Assembly: GCA_024687125.1 (NCBI GenBank)
Contig: JAILFA010000129.1
Span: 1-49,106, forward strand
From: Lachnospiraceae bacterium
GTDB taxonomy: Bacteria; Bacillota; Clostridia; Lachnospirales; Lachnospiraceae
Direction: 5' to 3'
Length of the DNA stretch: 49,106 bases
Of the stretch, positions 27,573 through 35,569 are shown piece after piece (position 1 is the stretch's first letter; each line of letters starts with the position of its first letter). The position numbers were made by a program, and so were the translations under genes. The notes below the pieces were generated by a model. The model did not search any database. It was given only the letters and a program-made list of their open reading frames with translations, and was not told where the DNA came from.

Positions 27573-28049
27573 ATGGAAAAGATAGCCAGCTTCACGATCA
27601 ATCACCTCGAGCTTGAGCCGGGGATCTATGTATCCCGCAAGGACAAGGTCGGCGCGGAGACGATCACAACCTTTGATATCCGCATGCACAGACCGAACCG
27701 GGAGCCCGTTATGAACACAGCGGAGATGCACACCATCGAACATCTGGGTGCAACCTTTATCCGCAATGATCCGGAGTGGGGCCCCAGAACGATCTATGTT
27801 GGTCCGATGGGATGCCGCACCGGCTGCTATATCCTTTTTGCCGGCGATCTGGAGCCCAAGGATATCGCGCCTGTCATCACCCGCATGTTCGAGTTCATCC
27901 GTGATTTTGAGGGCGAGATTCCCGGAGCAGCTGCGCATGACTGCGGCAATTACCTGGATCACAACCTCGCAATGACGCAGTATGAGGCGAGAAAGTATCT
28001 GGAGACGCTCTATCATCTGGAAGAAAAGAACATGGTATATCCGAAGTGA
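27573..28049 (+). CDS. luxS: S-ribosylhomocysteine lyase LuxS
   Basis: A 158-residue metalloenzyme that splits S-ribosylhomocysteine into homocysteine and DPD, the precursor of autoinducer-2. Family signatures are all present: the metal-binding HTIEH (53-57), MGCRTGCY with the catalytic Cys81, and the third metal ligand Cys124 in HDCGNYLDHN. Length is normal. The ribosome binding site (AAGGAGA) is strong. The nucleosidase gene follows after 61 bases; the two catalyse consecutive steps of the activated methyl cycle. Confidence 0.97.
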   Translation: MEKIASFTINHLELEPGIYVSRKDKVGAETITTFDIRMHRPNREPVMNTAEMHTIEHLGATFIRNDPEWGPRTIYVGPMGCRTGCYILFAGDLEPKDIAPVITRMFEFIRDFEGEIPGAAAHDCGNYLDHNLAMTQYEARKYLETLYHLEEKNMVYPK

Positions 28050-28110
28050 TATCATCAAAGCGGTTTGGGAGATAACATACAGGAAGTTCGAGCAGAAAGG
28101 AAGACCGAAA

Positions 28111-28815
28111 ATGGCAGCAGTATACGGGATCATCGGAGCGATGGAGGTGGAGATCAGAACGCTTTTATCATCGCTGCAGGAAGAGCGGACACTGACCCGC
28201 GCTTCCATGGAGTTTCATCAGGGCAGGATCGGCGGAGCGGACGTTGTGATCGTCCGCAGCGGCATAGCAAAAGTCAATGCCGGCATCTGCGTCCAGATCC
28301 TGGCGGATGAATTTCATGTGACGCATATCATCAACACCGGTGTGGCCGGATCGCTGGATGCCCGGATCAATATCGGCGATATCGTTCTTTCTACGGACGC
28401 CTGCTATCATGATGTGGATGCCACGATCTTTGGCTATAAGCCGGGTGAGATTCCGCAGCTTGGCAGACTGGAATTTCCGGCGGATGCGGCACTCAGAGAG
28501 GAGCTCAAAAAGACGATTTCCGAAAAAGCGCCGGATCTGGGTGTCTTTGAGGGCCGGGTAGTGAGCGGGGATCAGTTCATCGCGGACGGCGGCCGTAAGA
28601 AGACGATCCGGGATACATGGAACGGACTCTGCACGGAGATGGAGGGTGCCGCAGTGGCACAGGCAGCCTGGCTTAACGGGATTCCGTTCTGCATTGTGCG
28701 CGCGATCTCCGATAAAGCGGACGGCAGCGACGTTGTCGATTATCCGGTCTTCGAAGAAAAAGCGGCCAAAGACTGTGCGACGGTGATCCGGGCATTTCTG
28801 GAAAAACAGATATAA
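28111..28815 (+). CDS. mtnN: 5'-methylthioadenosine/S-adenosylhomocysteine nucleosidase
   Basis: The start at 28111 follows an AAAGGAAG site and gives the canonical N-terminus GIIGAMEVEI. The 234-residue enzyme removes adenine from S-adenosylhomocysteine and methylthioadenosine. SAH cleavage gives S-ribosylhomocysteine, the substrate of LuxS encoded just upstream. Catalytic residues are visible: the Glu in AMEVEI, the ribose-binding CTEMEGAAVAQAA and the Asp of RAISDKAD. The last 76 bases overlap a minus-strand DUF6431-like gene. Confidence 0.96.
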   Translation: MAAVYGIIGAMEVEIRTLLSSLQEERTLTRASMEFHQGRIGGADVVIVRSGIAKVNAGICVQILADEFHVTHIINTGVAGSLDARINIGDIVLSTDACYHDVDATIFGYKPGEIPQLGRLEFPADAALREELKKTISEKAPDLGVFEGRVVSGDQFIADGGRKKTIRDTWNGLCTEMEGAAVAQAAWLNGIPFCIVRAISDKADGSDVVDYPVFEEKAAKDCATVIRAFLEKQI

Positions 28816-29222
28816 GCCGTCAGACCCCGTAAATAGATAAAGGACGGACCGGCCCACTTTTTCCAGTCGGATACCGTGTCCTTATGGGGGCGTCTTTCAG
28901 CAGGACACATCTTTTTCAGCTGGCTCAGTTTCCGGGGGTTTTCAATAGCATAGTAGATCACGGCGGCGGGATACTGTTTGTAGGGACAGAGAAAGACGGG
29001 CAGCTCCCTGCGGATGGCACCGCACAGGGGGCATTTTCCGCGGGGGATCAGAAAGATCCAGTTTTTTCCGGAAGTGACCCTCCGGCAGATACGCCGCACA
29101 CTGTCCCGATAAGCAAGAAATCCCTTCCGGCAGCACGGACAGAGAACACATTCGCAGGGAATAACGCGAATGATCGGGGAATCCGTTATCTGTTTCAGGG
29201 TATACGAAAAAAGGATCACCAT
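28740..29222 (-). CDS. DUF6431-like Cys-rich protein
   Basis: A 160-residue ORF. The start at 29222 follows AAAAGGA; a longer frame exists upstream but overlaps the DHH gene. It has zinc-ribbon-like cysteines, CVLCPCC near the N-terminus and GKCPLCGAIRREL in the middle, then the DUF6431-like ELPVFLCPYKQYPAAVI. In Firmicutes this domain is often near integrase or transposase genes, but none is seen here. The start codon and ribosome binding site lie inside the terminator hairpin of the DHH gene, and the 3' end overlaps mtnN by 76 bases. It may be poorly expressed or a remnant. Confidence 0.6.
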   Translation of the reverse strand: MVILFSYTLKQITDSPIIRVIPCECVLCPCCRKGFLAYRDSVRRICRRVTSGKNWIFLIPRGKCPLCGAIRRELPVFLCPYKQYPAAVIYYAIENPRKLSQLKKMCPAERRPHKDTVSDWKKWAGPSFIYLRGLTAYICFSRNARITVAQSLAAFSSKTG

Positions 29223-29236
29223 TTGACGATCCTTTT
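29207..29236 (-). terminator. Rho-independent terminator of the DHH gene
   Basis: Minus-strand stem AAAAGGATC/GATCCTTTT with a ten-base loop and six T. The loop contains the ATG of the downstream DUF6431-like ORF and the 5' arm contains its Shine-Dalgarno sequence. Confidence 0.8.
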
Positions 29237-29256
29237 GTTGTGTCCGGGGGACGGGT

Positions 29257-30183
29257 TTATTCATTGAAGAACTTGAGGATATCGGGAAGCAGCTCGTCGA
29301 TCTTGTCGTTGTCAAGCTGGCAGGTTCCGGCGTTCTTATGACCGCCGCCGCCGTACTTCAGACAGATATCCGCAATATTCTTGTCTACATCCACACTGTC
29401 CTTGAAGATGGATTTGCCGATCATGACAGCCGTGTTCTGCTTTTTGAAGCCCCACGCCACATGGACCGAGAAATAGGCATCCGGATACATCGTGTAGATC
29501 AGGAAACGGTTGCCGGTGTAGATCGGATCCTCATCGCGAAGATCGACAACAACACATCTGCCTTCCTGATGAGATACACGCTGCAGCTGTTCCATGAATT
29601 TCTCCTGCTGCGAGAAATACATCTCCACACGCTCTTTGACATCCGGAAGGTTCAGGACATCTTCGATCGGATGATCCAGGCAGTAATCGATGAGCTCCAT
29701 CATCAGCTGGTAGTTGGAGATTCTGAAGTCGTGGAAACGGCCCAGACCCGTGCGGGCATCCATCAGGAAGTTCATGAGTACCCAGCCGGTCGGATTCTTG
29801 ACTTCTTCCATCGTGAAGTCAGCGCTGTCGCCCTTGTCCACAGCGTCCATGATCTCGGTGGAAATGCGGCCCAGATCATACTTCTGTTTGTAGTAGTTAT
29901 AGACGACGCGTGCGGCTGATTTTGCTTCTCCTTCGATGATCCAGGTTCCGCGGCCGACGGCCTCGGAATTTCTGGACAGCTCGGATTCGTGGTGATCAAA
30001 GCACAGACCGACACGCGGGTCATAGGGCAGGTTGGTTGTGATATCGTTATAGGTCAGATCGATCTTTCCGTCCTGTACATCTTTGGGATGAACAAACTTG
30101 ATCTCGTCGACCAGATTGATCTCCTTGAGGATCATGGCGCAGACAAGACCGTCAAAATCACTTCGTGTCACCAATCGCATCAT
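29257..30183 (-). CDS. DHH-family phosphoesterase (exopolyphosphatase/NrnA-like)
   Basis: The start at 30183 (ATGATG) is chosen because GGAGG lies 8 bases upstream; the longer ORF start at 30219 has no such site. The 308-residue protein has the DHH-family metal motifs: RSDFDGLVC near the start, CFDHHESE in the middle and the DHHA1 motif GGGGHKNAGTCQ near the end. Relatives hydrolyse short oligonucleotides, cyclic dinucleotide products (pGpG) or polyphosphate. With HD-GYP enzymes nearby, pGpG clearance is a reasonable but unproven idea. Confidence 0.88.
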   Translation of the reverse strand: MMRLVTRSDFDGLVCAMILKEINLVDEIKFVHPKDVQDGKIDLTYNDITTNLPYDPRVGLCFDHHESELSRNSEAVGRGTWIIEGEAKSAARVVYNYYKQKYDLGRISTEIMDAVDKGDSADFTMEEVKNPTGWVLMNFLMDARTGLGRFHDFRISNYQLMMELIDYCLDHPIEDVLNLPDVKERVEMYFSQQEKFMEQLQRVSHQEGRCVVVDLRDEDPIYTGNRFLIYTMYPDAYFSVHVAWGFKKQNTAVMIGKSIFKDSVDVDKNIADICLKYGGGGHKNAGTCQLDNDKIDELLPDILKFFNE

Positions 30184-30223
30184 GTCTAAGACCTCCGTAA
30201 AGAAATGAATTACAGACAAAAAT

Positions 30224-30253
30224 ATTATATGTGAAAGGCTATATGTTTGGCAA
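30224..30253 (-). promoter_or_regulatory. Promoter of the DHH gene
   Basis: Minus strand: TTGCCA (30253-30248), an 18-base spacer and TATAAT (30229-30224). Confidence 0.7.
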
Positions 30254-30281
30254 GAAGAAAATCAATGGATATGCCGCGTCG

Positions 30282-30310
30282 TTGACAGGTTTGGTAACAG
30301 GTGTTATAGT
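30282..30310 (+). promoter_or_regulatory. Promoter of the glycosyltransferase gene
   Basis: TTGACA (30282-30287), a 17-base spacer and TATAGT (30305-30310). Confidence 0.8.
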
Positions 30311-30348
30311 AAACTACGATCGTGATCTGTTGCAAGGATGGTGATCGG

Positions 30349-31305
30349 ATGGCAGATACAAGGATAGCAGTTCTTATTCCCTGCTATAATGAAGAGACTA
30401 CAATTAAAAAGGTGATCGAAGATTTTCGCACGCAGTTTCCGGAGGCGGATATTTACGTCTATGACAATAACTCCAGCGACAGATCAGTGGAGTTGGCGCG
30501 GAACGCCGGCGCGATCGTCCGTGTAGAAAGACTGCAGGGAAAGGGTCATGTGGTCCGCAGTATGTTTCTGGAAGTGGAGGCGAACTGTTATATACTGGTA
30601 GACGGCGATGACACATATCCTGCCGAGGAAGCCCACAAGCTGGTCAAAGCCGTATTGGAAGACGGAGTGGACATGGCTGTCGGTGACCGTCTGTCGAACG
30701 GGAGCTATTCCAGCGAGAATAAGCGGCCTTTCCATGATCTCGGTAACAATCTGGTCCTGCGGGTGATCAATCATCTGTTTCACAGTGACCTTAAGGACAT
30801 TATGTCCGGGTATCGTGCGTACAGCAGGCGTTTCGTCAAAAACTTTCCGGTGCTTTCCCCCGGGTTTGAGATCGAAACCGAGATGACGCTTCACGCACTT
30901 GATAAAAACTGGGTGATCCGAGAGGAACCGATAGCATACAGGGATCGGCCGCAGGGAAGTGTCTCGAAACTGAATACATTTTCCGACGGCCGCAAGGTAC
31001 TCACGACGATCTTTTCGATCTACAAGGATTATCAGCCGATGCGTTTTTTCGGTACCCTTTCCCTGGTCGTCTGTCTGCTCGGGATTCTGTGCGGACTGCC
31101 GCCGATCATAGATTTTATCGATTATCAGTATGTTTATCATGTACCGCTGGCTGTTCTGGCTGCGGCGATCGAGATGCTGGCATTCAATCTGCTGACCTGC
31201 GGAATTATTCTGGATACGATCAGCAAGAATAATAAACGTAATTACCGGCTGCAGCTTCTGCACGAAACGGAGCTGGCCGCTTCTGCGGAAAAGGGAGGAT
31301 CCTGA
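30349..31305 (+). CDS. Family 2 glycosyltransferase with C-terminal membrane segments
   Basis: The ATG at 30349 (MADTRIAVLIPCYNEE) is preferred to an ATG nine codons earlier because AAGGA lies at the right distance. The 318-residue protein has the GT-A layout: IPCYNEETTIKKVI, DNNSSDRS, GKGHVVRSMF, the metal-binding DGDDTYP, and GYRAYSRRFVKNFP. Two hydrophobic segments near the C-terminus (about 230-255 and 265-290) anchor it. Relatives transfer sugars to polyprenyl phosphate or to surface polymers. It overlaps the next gene by one base (TGATG), so they are coupled. Confidence 0.9.
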   Translation: MADTRIAVLIPCYNEETTIKKVIEDFRTQFPEADIYVYDNNSSDRSVELARNAGAIVRVERLQGKGHVVRSMFLEVEANCYILVDGDDTYPAEEAHKLVKAVLEDGVDMAVGDRLSNGSYSSENKRPFHDLGNNLVLRVINHLFHSDLKDIMSGYRAYSRRFVKNFPVLSPGFEIETEMTLHALDKNWVIREEPIAYRDRPQGSVSKLNTFSDGRKVLTTIFSIYKDYQPMRFFGTLSLVVCLLGILCGLPPIIDFIDYQYVYHVPLAVLAAAIEMLAFNLLTCGIILDTISKNNKRNYRLQLLHETELAASAEKGGS

Positions 31306-32234
31306 TGAAGACCATTGGAAATAAGCAGTTGAGTAATCGATCCGGAAAGCTTCTGCTGGCAATGCTCCTGATACTGCTGACGGCAGTCATGGTGCCGCAG
31401 ACAGCCGCAGCCTCCGCGGGCAGTTTTCAGGTAGAGAAGGTCCCAGTTTATAAAGGCTATACGACGAGTCGGGTGAATATCCGCACGGGCCCCGGCCAGA
31501 GCTATAACGTGATCGAAACGCTGGATATCGGAACAGAGGTGACGGTCAGCGGCGAATATGGCAGAGTGTGGCTGCAGGTCAAAACAGCAGAGATTCCGGA
31601 GGGATATGTCTTCAAGAAATATGTCACGGAGGATAAGAGCGCTGTACCGCCGCACGAGGAGACTGCCGAAACAGAGGACAGCAAAGAGGAAGAGACATCG
31701 GATGCAGATACTGTTGAAGCATCCGATGAAACAGAGGTGACCGAAGCCGCAGAAGAAACGGAGGAGCAGACCGAAGAGACACCGGAGGAGGCTCCCGGCA
31801 GCGGGGAAACAGCGGATCAGTCAGACGAAAAAGCAGAGATCTCTGAAACAGCGGAGGCGGCGGATTCGGAAACAGCCGCGGCTGCGGAGGACGGATCGCA
31901 CAAACACGAGTATAAGGAGAATGTGATCAAAGAGGCAACCTGTTCCTCCTTTGGGGAAGCAGAGTATACCTGCACCATATGCGGCGACAGCTATACGGAG
32001 AAAATTCCGCGAACAGAGCATAAAATGGGGTCATTCGTCGTCGCTGAAGAGCCCGGATGGTTTACCCCGGGTGTCCAGTACCAGACATGCTCGATCTGCG
32101 GGACAACACTGGTATCCGAGGAGATTCCGGCAAATCCGATGCCGTTTTTCCTGATCCTGGGTGGTATTCTGGCAGTAGTCGCCATTGTGATCGTCGTGCT
32201 GGTCATGCGTGCACGCAGCCGCAGCAGTTATTAG
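31305..32234 (+). CDS. Exported SH3-domain protein with acidic linker, Cys motifs and C-terminal anchor
   Basis: A 309-residue protein. The signal peptide ends near VPQTAAASA. An SH3b domain follows (about residues 45-105: YTTSRVNIRTGPGQSYNVIE, then VWLQVKT and GYVFKKYV). Next is a long Glu/Thr/Ala-rich linker (about 108-200), then two CxxC-type pairs (CTICGDSYTEKI and CSICGTTLV) with His between them. A membrane segment (about 280-303) and a basic end close the protein. SH3b domains usually bind peptidoglycan. Translational coupling to the glycosyltransferase suggests a shared surface role. Confidence 0.8.
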   Translation: MKTIGNKQLSNRSGKLLLAMLLILLTAVMVPQTAAASAGSFQVEKVPVYKGYTTSRVNIRTGPGQSYNVIETLDIGTEVTVSGEYGRVWLQVKTAEIPEGYVFKKYVTEDKSAVPPHEETAETEDSKEEETSDADTVEASDETEVTEAAEETEEQTEETPEEAPGSGETADQSDEKAEISETAEAADSETAAAAEDGSHKHEYKENVIKEATCSSFGEAEYTCTICGDSYTEKIPRTEHKMGSFVVAEEPGWFTPGVQYQTCSICGTTLVSEEIPANPMPFFLILGGILAVVAIVIVVLVMRARSRSSY

Positions 32235-32248
32235 TCAGGGATTTCAAG

Positions 32249-32268
32249 ACCGCCGGCAGCGGTTTTTC
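32249..32268 (+). terminator. Short terminator after the SH3 protein gene
   Basis: ACCGC/GCGGT with a five-base loop and a run of T, just before the convergent PHP gene end. Confidence 0.6.
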
Positions 32269-32269
32269 T

Positions 32270-33022
32270 TCAGGCCTGTCCTTCGTTTCCCGTCAGGAGA
32301 CGGCTGGGTTCGCGGTTCATCACGGCGCGGATAAAATCCTGTGCATCCGATAGCGGTCGCTGAAATGCGGTTCCTCCCAGCAGCAGGTCGATACGATGGA
32401 TATCAGATCCTGCGGTCACAGGGAAATTGTGCGCTTTTGCATATTCATGGGCGCGTTCGTCAAAGAGAGGATTGTTGTGTGATCTGCTGAAACGGCTGCA
32501 GTGAGTGGCGTTTACCGTCTCGACCGCGTCCGTGTATTCCGGGAACAACCGGATCTCCGGGATATAACTCTCCTCACGGTAAGGGTGGCAGTGCACCACC
32601 ATACCGCCGTCCTGATGTATCAGACGGTATTGCTCTTCGATCGTGCAGTCACGTATTTCCGGGTGTGCCAGAAGCCATTCTTTTGATAATCCGAAGATCA
32701 GAAATTCCGTTCCGTGATAACAGGCTTCCCAGCCGAAAAAGACCTGCAGGCCGATCCGGTCACCTTCCTGTTTTGCGTGTTCATAGCCCTTGCAGAACCC
32801 GTTCACCCAGTTTTCCCACGGCAGGCATCGGTCGATTGCCGTGTTCCCGTAAACAAAGTGATCGGTCACGAAGACCCCTGTGTAACCGGCTTCTTTGCAC
32901 GCGCGAGCCATATCCGCGCCGGAGGAACGGGCACATGCGCTCGCCTCGCAGGTATGAAGATGAGTTTCATAGACATAGGGAAATTCAGGATCGATCGATA
33001 ATCTGCGGTCAGGGAACAGCAT
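32270..33022 (-). CDS. PHP-domain metal-dependent phosphoesterase-like protein
   Basis: A 250-residue protein with the four PHP metal motifs: ETHLHT, the VTDHF motif, HCHPYR and TAGSDIHR. WEACYHGTEFLIFG lies between them. PHP proteins hydrolyse phosphate esters such as histidinol phosphate or nucleotides, and some lack a known substrate. It converges on the SH3 protein gene and has a GGAG site before its ATG. No pathway partner is adjacent. Confidence 0.87.
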   Translation of the reverse strand: MLFPDRRLSIDPEFPYVYETHLHTCEASACARSSGADMARACKEAGYTGVFVTDHFVYGNTAIDRCLPWENWVNGFCKGYEHAKQEGDRIGLQVFFGWEACYHGTEFLIFGLSKEWLLAHPEIRDCTIEEQYRLIHQDGGMVVHCHPYREESYIPEIRLFPEYTDAVETVNATHCSRFSRSHNNPLFDERAHEYAKAHNFPVTAGSDIHRIDLLLGGTAFQRPLSDAQDFIRAVMNREPSRLLTGNEGQA

Positions 33023-33062
33023 AAGAGGTCTCCGGGTGTAATTGCCGGATCTTTTCGTCTGA

Positions 33063-33091
33063 TTGACGAACCGGCAGGTTTCTGTTACAAT
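33063..33091 (+). promoter_or_regulatory. Promoter of tRNA-Ser
   Basis: TTGACG (33063-33068), a 17-base spacer and TACAAT (33086-33091), about 70 bases before the tRNA. Confidence 0.75.
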
Positions 33092-33163
33092 ATCTTGCGC
33101 TGACAGTATACCACAGTACGTGGTTCGCGGAAAGCGTGTTTTTGTTTTCCGGAGATCAGTTAC

Positions 33164-33252
33164 GGAGTTGTACCCAAGTGGTTGTAAGGGACCGCACTCG
33201 AAATGCGGCAGGCCGGTTTACCGGCGCGAGGGTTCGAATCCCTCCAACTCCG
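33164..33252 (+). tRNA. tRNA-Ser (anticodon CGA)
   Basis: A class II tRNA of 89 bases: acceptor GGAGTTG (33164-33170) with CAACTCC (33245-33251), anticodon stem CCGCA/TGCGG with loop CTCGAAA (anticodon CGA), a long variable arm with GCCGG/CCGGC, T stem GAGGG/CCCTC with loop TTCGAAT, and discriminator G. CCA is not encoded. No clear terminator is seen before the convergent gene end at 33257. Confidence 0.95.
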
Positions 33253-33256
33253 TTAT

Positions 33257-33802
33257 TCAAAGCATGGTTTCATCGTAGTGTGCGCGGCTGCCGCCGATAA
33301 ATCTGGGACGGACTCTTGCCGCCGTGATATGCGCCTGCCCGATGGCGTTGTGTTCCAGCCGCACGGGGACGGCAACCCGTTTCAGGTGCATTCCGATCAG
33401 AGTATCTCCGATATCCAGTCCCGCATCCGCACGGACCTCTTCGACAGCCACCGGGTGGCGAAAAGCGTTATATGCCGCGGTGGCGAAGGAGCCGCCGGCC
33501 TTAGGCTGCGGTACCACATTGACGATATCGGCACCCGGGAGGGCTTCTCTTTCCACGATGAGCGCCCGGTTCAGATGCTCGCAGCACTGTGCTGCGAGAT
33601 AGATCCCCCTGCTGTCAAGCACCTGCATGATACCGGCAAATACAGCTTCCGCGGCTTCCGGCGTGGAACCGGTGCCGATCCGGCTACCGCATACTTCGGA
33701 AGTGGAGCATCCGACAACCAGGATCTGCCCTTTCACAAGCTTCGCCGCGTCACAGAGTTCACTGGTTACAGCCGCGGCCTGTTCTTTCAGTTTCTCGTAC
33801 AT
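33257..33802 (-). CDS. TIGR01440/YwlG-like protein of unknown function
   Basis: A 181-residue soluble protein matching the YwlG/TIGR01440 family: GCSTSEVCGSRIGTGS, GIYLAAQCCEHLNRALIVE, VVPQPKAGGSFA and DIGDTLIGMHLKRVAVPVR. The function of the family is not established. It overlaps the ECF gene upstream by 16 bases, so the two are one operon. Confidence 0.92.
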   Translation of the reverse strand: MYEKLKEQAAAVTSELCDAAKLVKGQILVVGCSTSEVCGSRIGTGSTPEAAEAVFAGIMQVLDSRGIYLAAQCCEHLNRALIVEREALPGADIVNVVPQPKAGGSFATAAYNAFRHPVAVEEVRADAGLDIGDTLIGMHLKRVAVPVRLEHNAIGQAHITAARVRPRFIGGSRAHYDETML

Positions 33803-34344
33803 ACCTTTTCCTCTTGTCGCTGAAATCCGTTCTCGATCATTCTGTTAAACAGCGCATGGATCCGGCATTTCCAGCAAAGGATCATTCCGAATACCGCTCC
33901 GACGGTGCCCTGTGCGATCTCATAAGGAAGCTTGATGATCGCATACTCCGGGGTGCTGTAGATAAAGGCTTTGCCAAGTGTATACCCGACGACCATGATG
34001 ACGGCGCCGACGGATACGCCAATCGCGGAGGCGGAGACCGGATGCTTTTTCAGAACACGGTGCGAGATCAGCGAGATGACGACTGCCTGCAGGCCGTGTA
34101 CGACCAGAGAAACAAACATCGGCAGGGGATAGAAGATCATATCTCCGATAAAGGAGCCCAGACCGCCGACGACAAAGGCTTCCGCGGGATTCAGCAGAAT
34201 GGCGGCCAGACAGATCGCCACATCACAGAGATAAAGATGTCCGCCCGGAACGGGGATCCCGTAAGAGGACAGCGAGATGTTCAGCGCCATGAAAAGCGCT
34301 GTCGCAGTGATCCGTATCGCTGAGTGGTTTCGCTCCTGTGCCAT
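33787..34344 (-). CDS. ECF transporter S component
   Basis: The start at 34344 follows AAAGGAG and is preferred over an in-frame ATG at 34404. The 185-residue product has five to six hydrophobic segments and the S-component pattern: ITATALFMALNISLS, then GHLYLCDVAICLAAILLNP and GSFIGDMIF. S components bind a vitamin or metal ion and dock to a shared EcfA/A'/T energising module encoded elsewhere. The divergent MocR-like regulator suggests a vitamin B6 link, because MocR regulators of the PdxR type often sit beside such genes; this is inference. Confidence 0.85.
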   Translation of the reverse strand: MAQERNHSAIRITATALFMALNISLSSYGIPVPGGHLYLCDVAICLAAILLNPAEAFVVGGLGSFIGDMIFYPLPMFVSLVVHGLQAVVISLISHRVLKKHPVSASAIGVSVGAVIMVVGYTLGKAFIYSTPEYAIIKLPYEIAQGTVGAVFGMILCWKCRIHALFNRMIENGFQRQEEKVCTRN

Positions 34345-34410
34345 GATAAACTCCTTTCGTTGCTTTACAATGAACATGGAATAGCGTATGCTGAATCTGA
34401 TCATATGAAA

Positions 34411-34443
34411 ATAACCAGAAACGGAGTAAATGATATAACCAGA
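34411..34443. promoter_or_regulatory. Direct repeats in the ECF/MocR divergent region, candidate operator
   Basis: ATAACCAGA occurs at 34411-34419 and again at 34435-34443, start to start 24 bases, the second overlapping the first base of the MocR start codon. MocR-family regulators such as GabR and PdxR bind direct repeats, so these are candidate sites. Confidence 0.5.
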
Positions 34444-35528
34444 TGAGTGCTTTGATCAAAAACAACACACAGGAACCGGCATATCTTCAGCTGTATCGTC
34501 AGCTGGTCCGGGACATCACGACCGGGATCTACCCGTTTGGTTCACGCTTTCCGTCAAAGCGGGTACTCGCGGAAGCGGCGGGTGTCAGTGTGATCACGGC
34601 GGAGCATGCACTGCTGCTGCTCAGTGAGGAAGGCTATGTCGAGTGCCGGCAGCGAAGCGGTACATTTGTCACGTACCGCGGAGAAGATTTCCTGGGAGGG
34701 ACGGAATCGGAAGCGCCGGAACCGCTCTCGCCGGCGGGACAGACGCACAGCACCGGTGAGTTTCCTTTTTCTCTGCTGGCAAAGACCATGCGGCGTGTGC
34801 TGCTCGACTACGGGGAGAGGATCCTTGTAAAATCGCCGAGCCACGGCTGTCCCGAGCTGCGGGGGGAGATCTGCAGATATCTCGCGAGGAGCCGCGGGCT
34901 GATAGTCAGGCCTTCCCAGGTGATCATCGGTTCCGGAGCCGAGTATCTGTACGGTCTGATCGTACAGCTTCTCGGTACCGGACGGATCTATGCGCTGGAG
35001 CAGCCGTCCTACAGTAAGATCCGAGAAGTCTATGAAGCCATGGGGGCAACCTGCGACATGCTGTCAATGACAGCGGATGGGATCGCGACCAGAGAACTGG
35101 AGCGCACAGCGTCGCAGATCCTGCATGTCACGCCTTTTCACAGTTTTCCGAGCGGCGTGACTGCCAGTATCTCAAAGAAGCGCGAATACCTGCGATGGGC
35201 CCGCACACGCGGAGGGATCCTGATCGAGGACAACTATGATTCCGAACTGACTGTTTCGAGAAAGATCGAGGAGTCCCTGTATTCCATGGGAACGGATACC
35301 AGAGTGTTTTATCTCAATACGTTTTCACGGACGGTAGCGCCTTCCATCCGCGTCGGATACATGATCCTGCCGCCGCAGATGGTTGAGACGTTCAACGAAA
35401 AACTGGGTTTTTACTCCTGTACGGTGCCGATCTTTGATCAGTTTGTCCTGGCAGAACTGCTGAAAAGCGGTGAATTGGAACGGCACATCAACCGGGTCAG
35501 AAGAAAGAAAAGAAAAACCGGAGCATAA
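34443..35528 (+). CDS. MocR/GntR-family regulator with altered PLP site and short C-terminus
   Basis: A 361-residue protein with an N-terminal GntR winged HTH (about residues 10-76: FPSKRVLAEAAGVS, VECRQRSGTFV) and a fold-type I aminotransferase-like domain. The pyridoxal-phosphate site is changed: D263 and Y265 in EDNYDSEL are kept, but the Schiff-base Lys of the usual FSKT-type motif is Arg (R296 in NTFSRTVAPS, codon 35328-35330). The protein ends shortly after HINRVRRKK, where typical MocR proteins of 450-500 residues run on with a C-terminal subdomain. No remnant of that subdomain is visible downstream. It may be a degenerate copy or a regulator that no longer uses PLP chemistry. Confidence 0.85.
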   Translation: MSALIKNNTQEPAYLQLYRQLVRDITTGIYPFGSRFPSKRVLAEAAGVSVITAEHALLLLSEEGYVECRQRSGTFVTYRGEDFLGGTESEAPEPLSPAGQTHSTGEFPFSLLAKTMRRVLLDYGERILVKSPSHGCPELRGEICRYLARSRGLIVRPSQVIIGSGAEYLYGLIVQLLGTGRIYALEQPSYSKIREVYEAMGATCDMLSMTADGIATRELERTASQILHVTPFHSFPSGVTASISKKREYLRWARTRGGILIEDNYDSELTVSRKIEESLYSMGTDTRVFYLNTFSRTVAPSIRVGYMILPPQMVETFNEKLGFYSCTVPIFDQFVLAELLKSGELERHINRVRRKKRKTGA

Positions 35529-35540
35529 CGAAAATACCGC

Positions 35541-35569
35541 GTGAAAAACAGAAGAATATCTGCTATGAT
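35541..35569 (+). promoter_or_regulatory. Promoter of the rubrerythrin gene
   Basis: GTGAAA (35541-35546), a 17-base spacer and TATGAT (35564-35569) with an extended TGC before it. It lies just after the truncated MocR gene. Confidence 0.55.

Noticed and set aside
27982..28110. Upstream extension of the nucleosidase gene into luxS
   Set aside because: The extension is out of frame with luxS coding and lacks family similarity; the start at 28111 has a ribosome binding site and the canonical N-terminus.
28740..29222. An insertion sequence around the DUF6431-like ORF
   Set aside because: No transposase, terminal inverted repeats or target duplications are visible.
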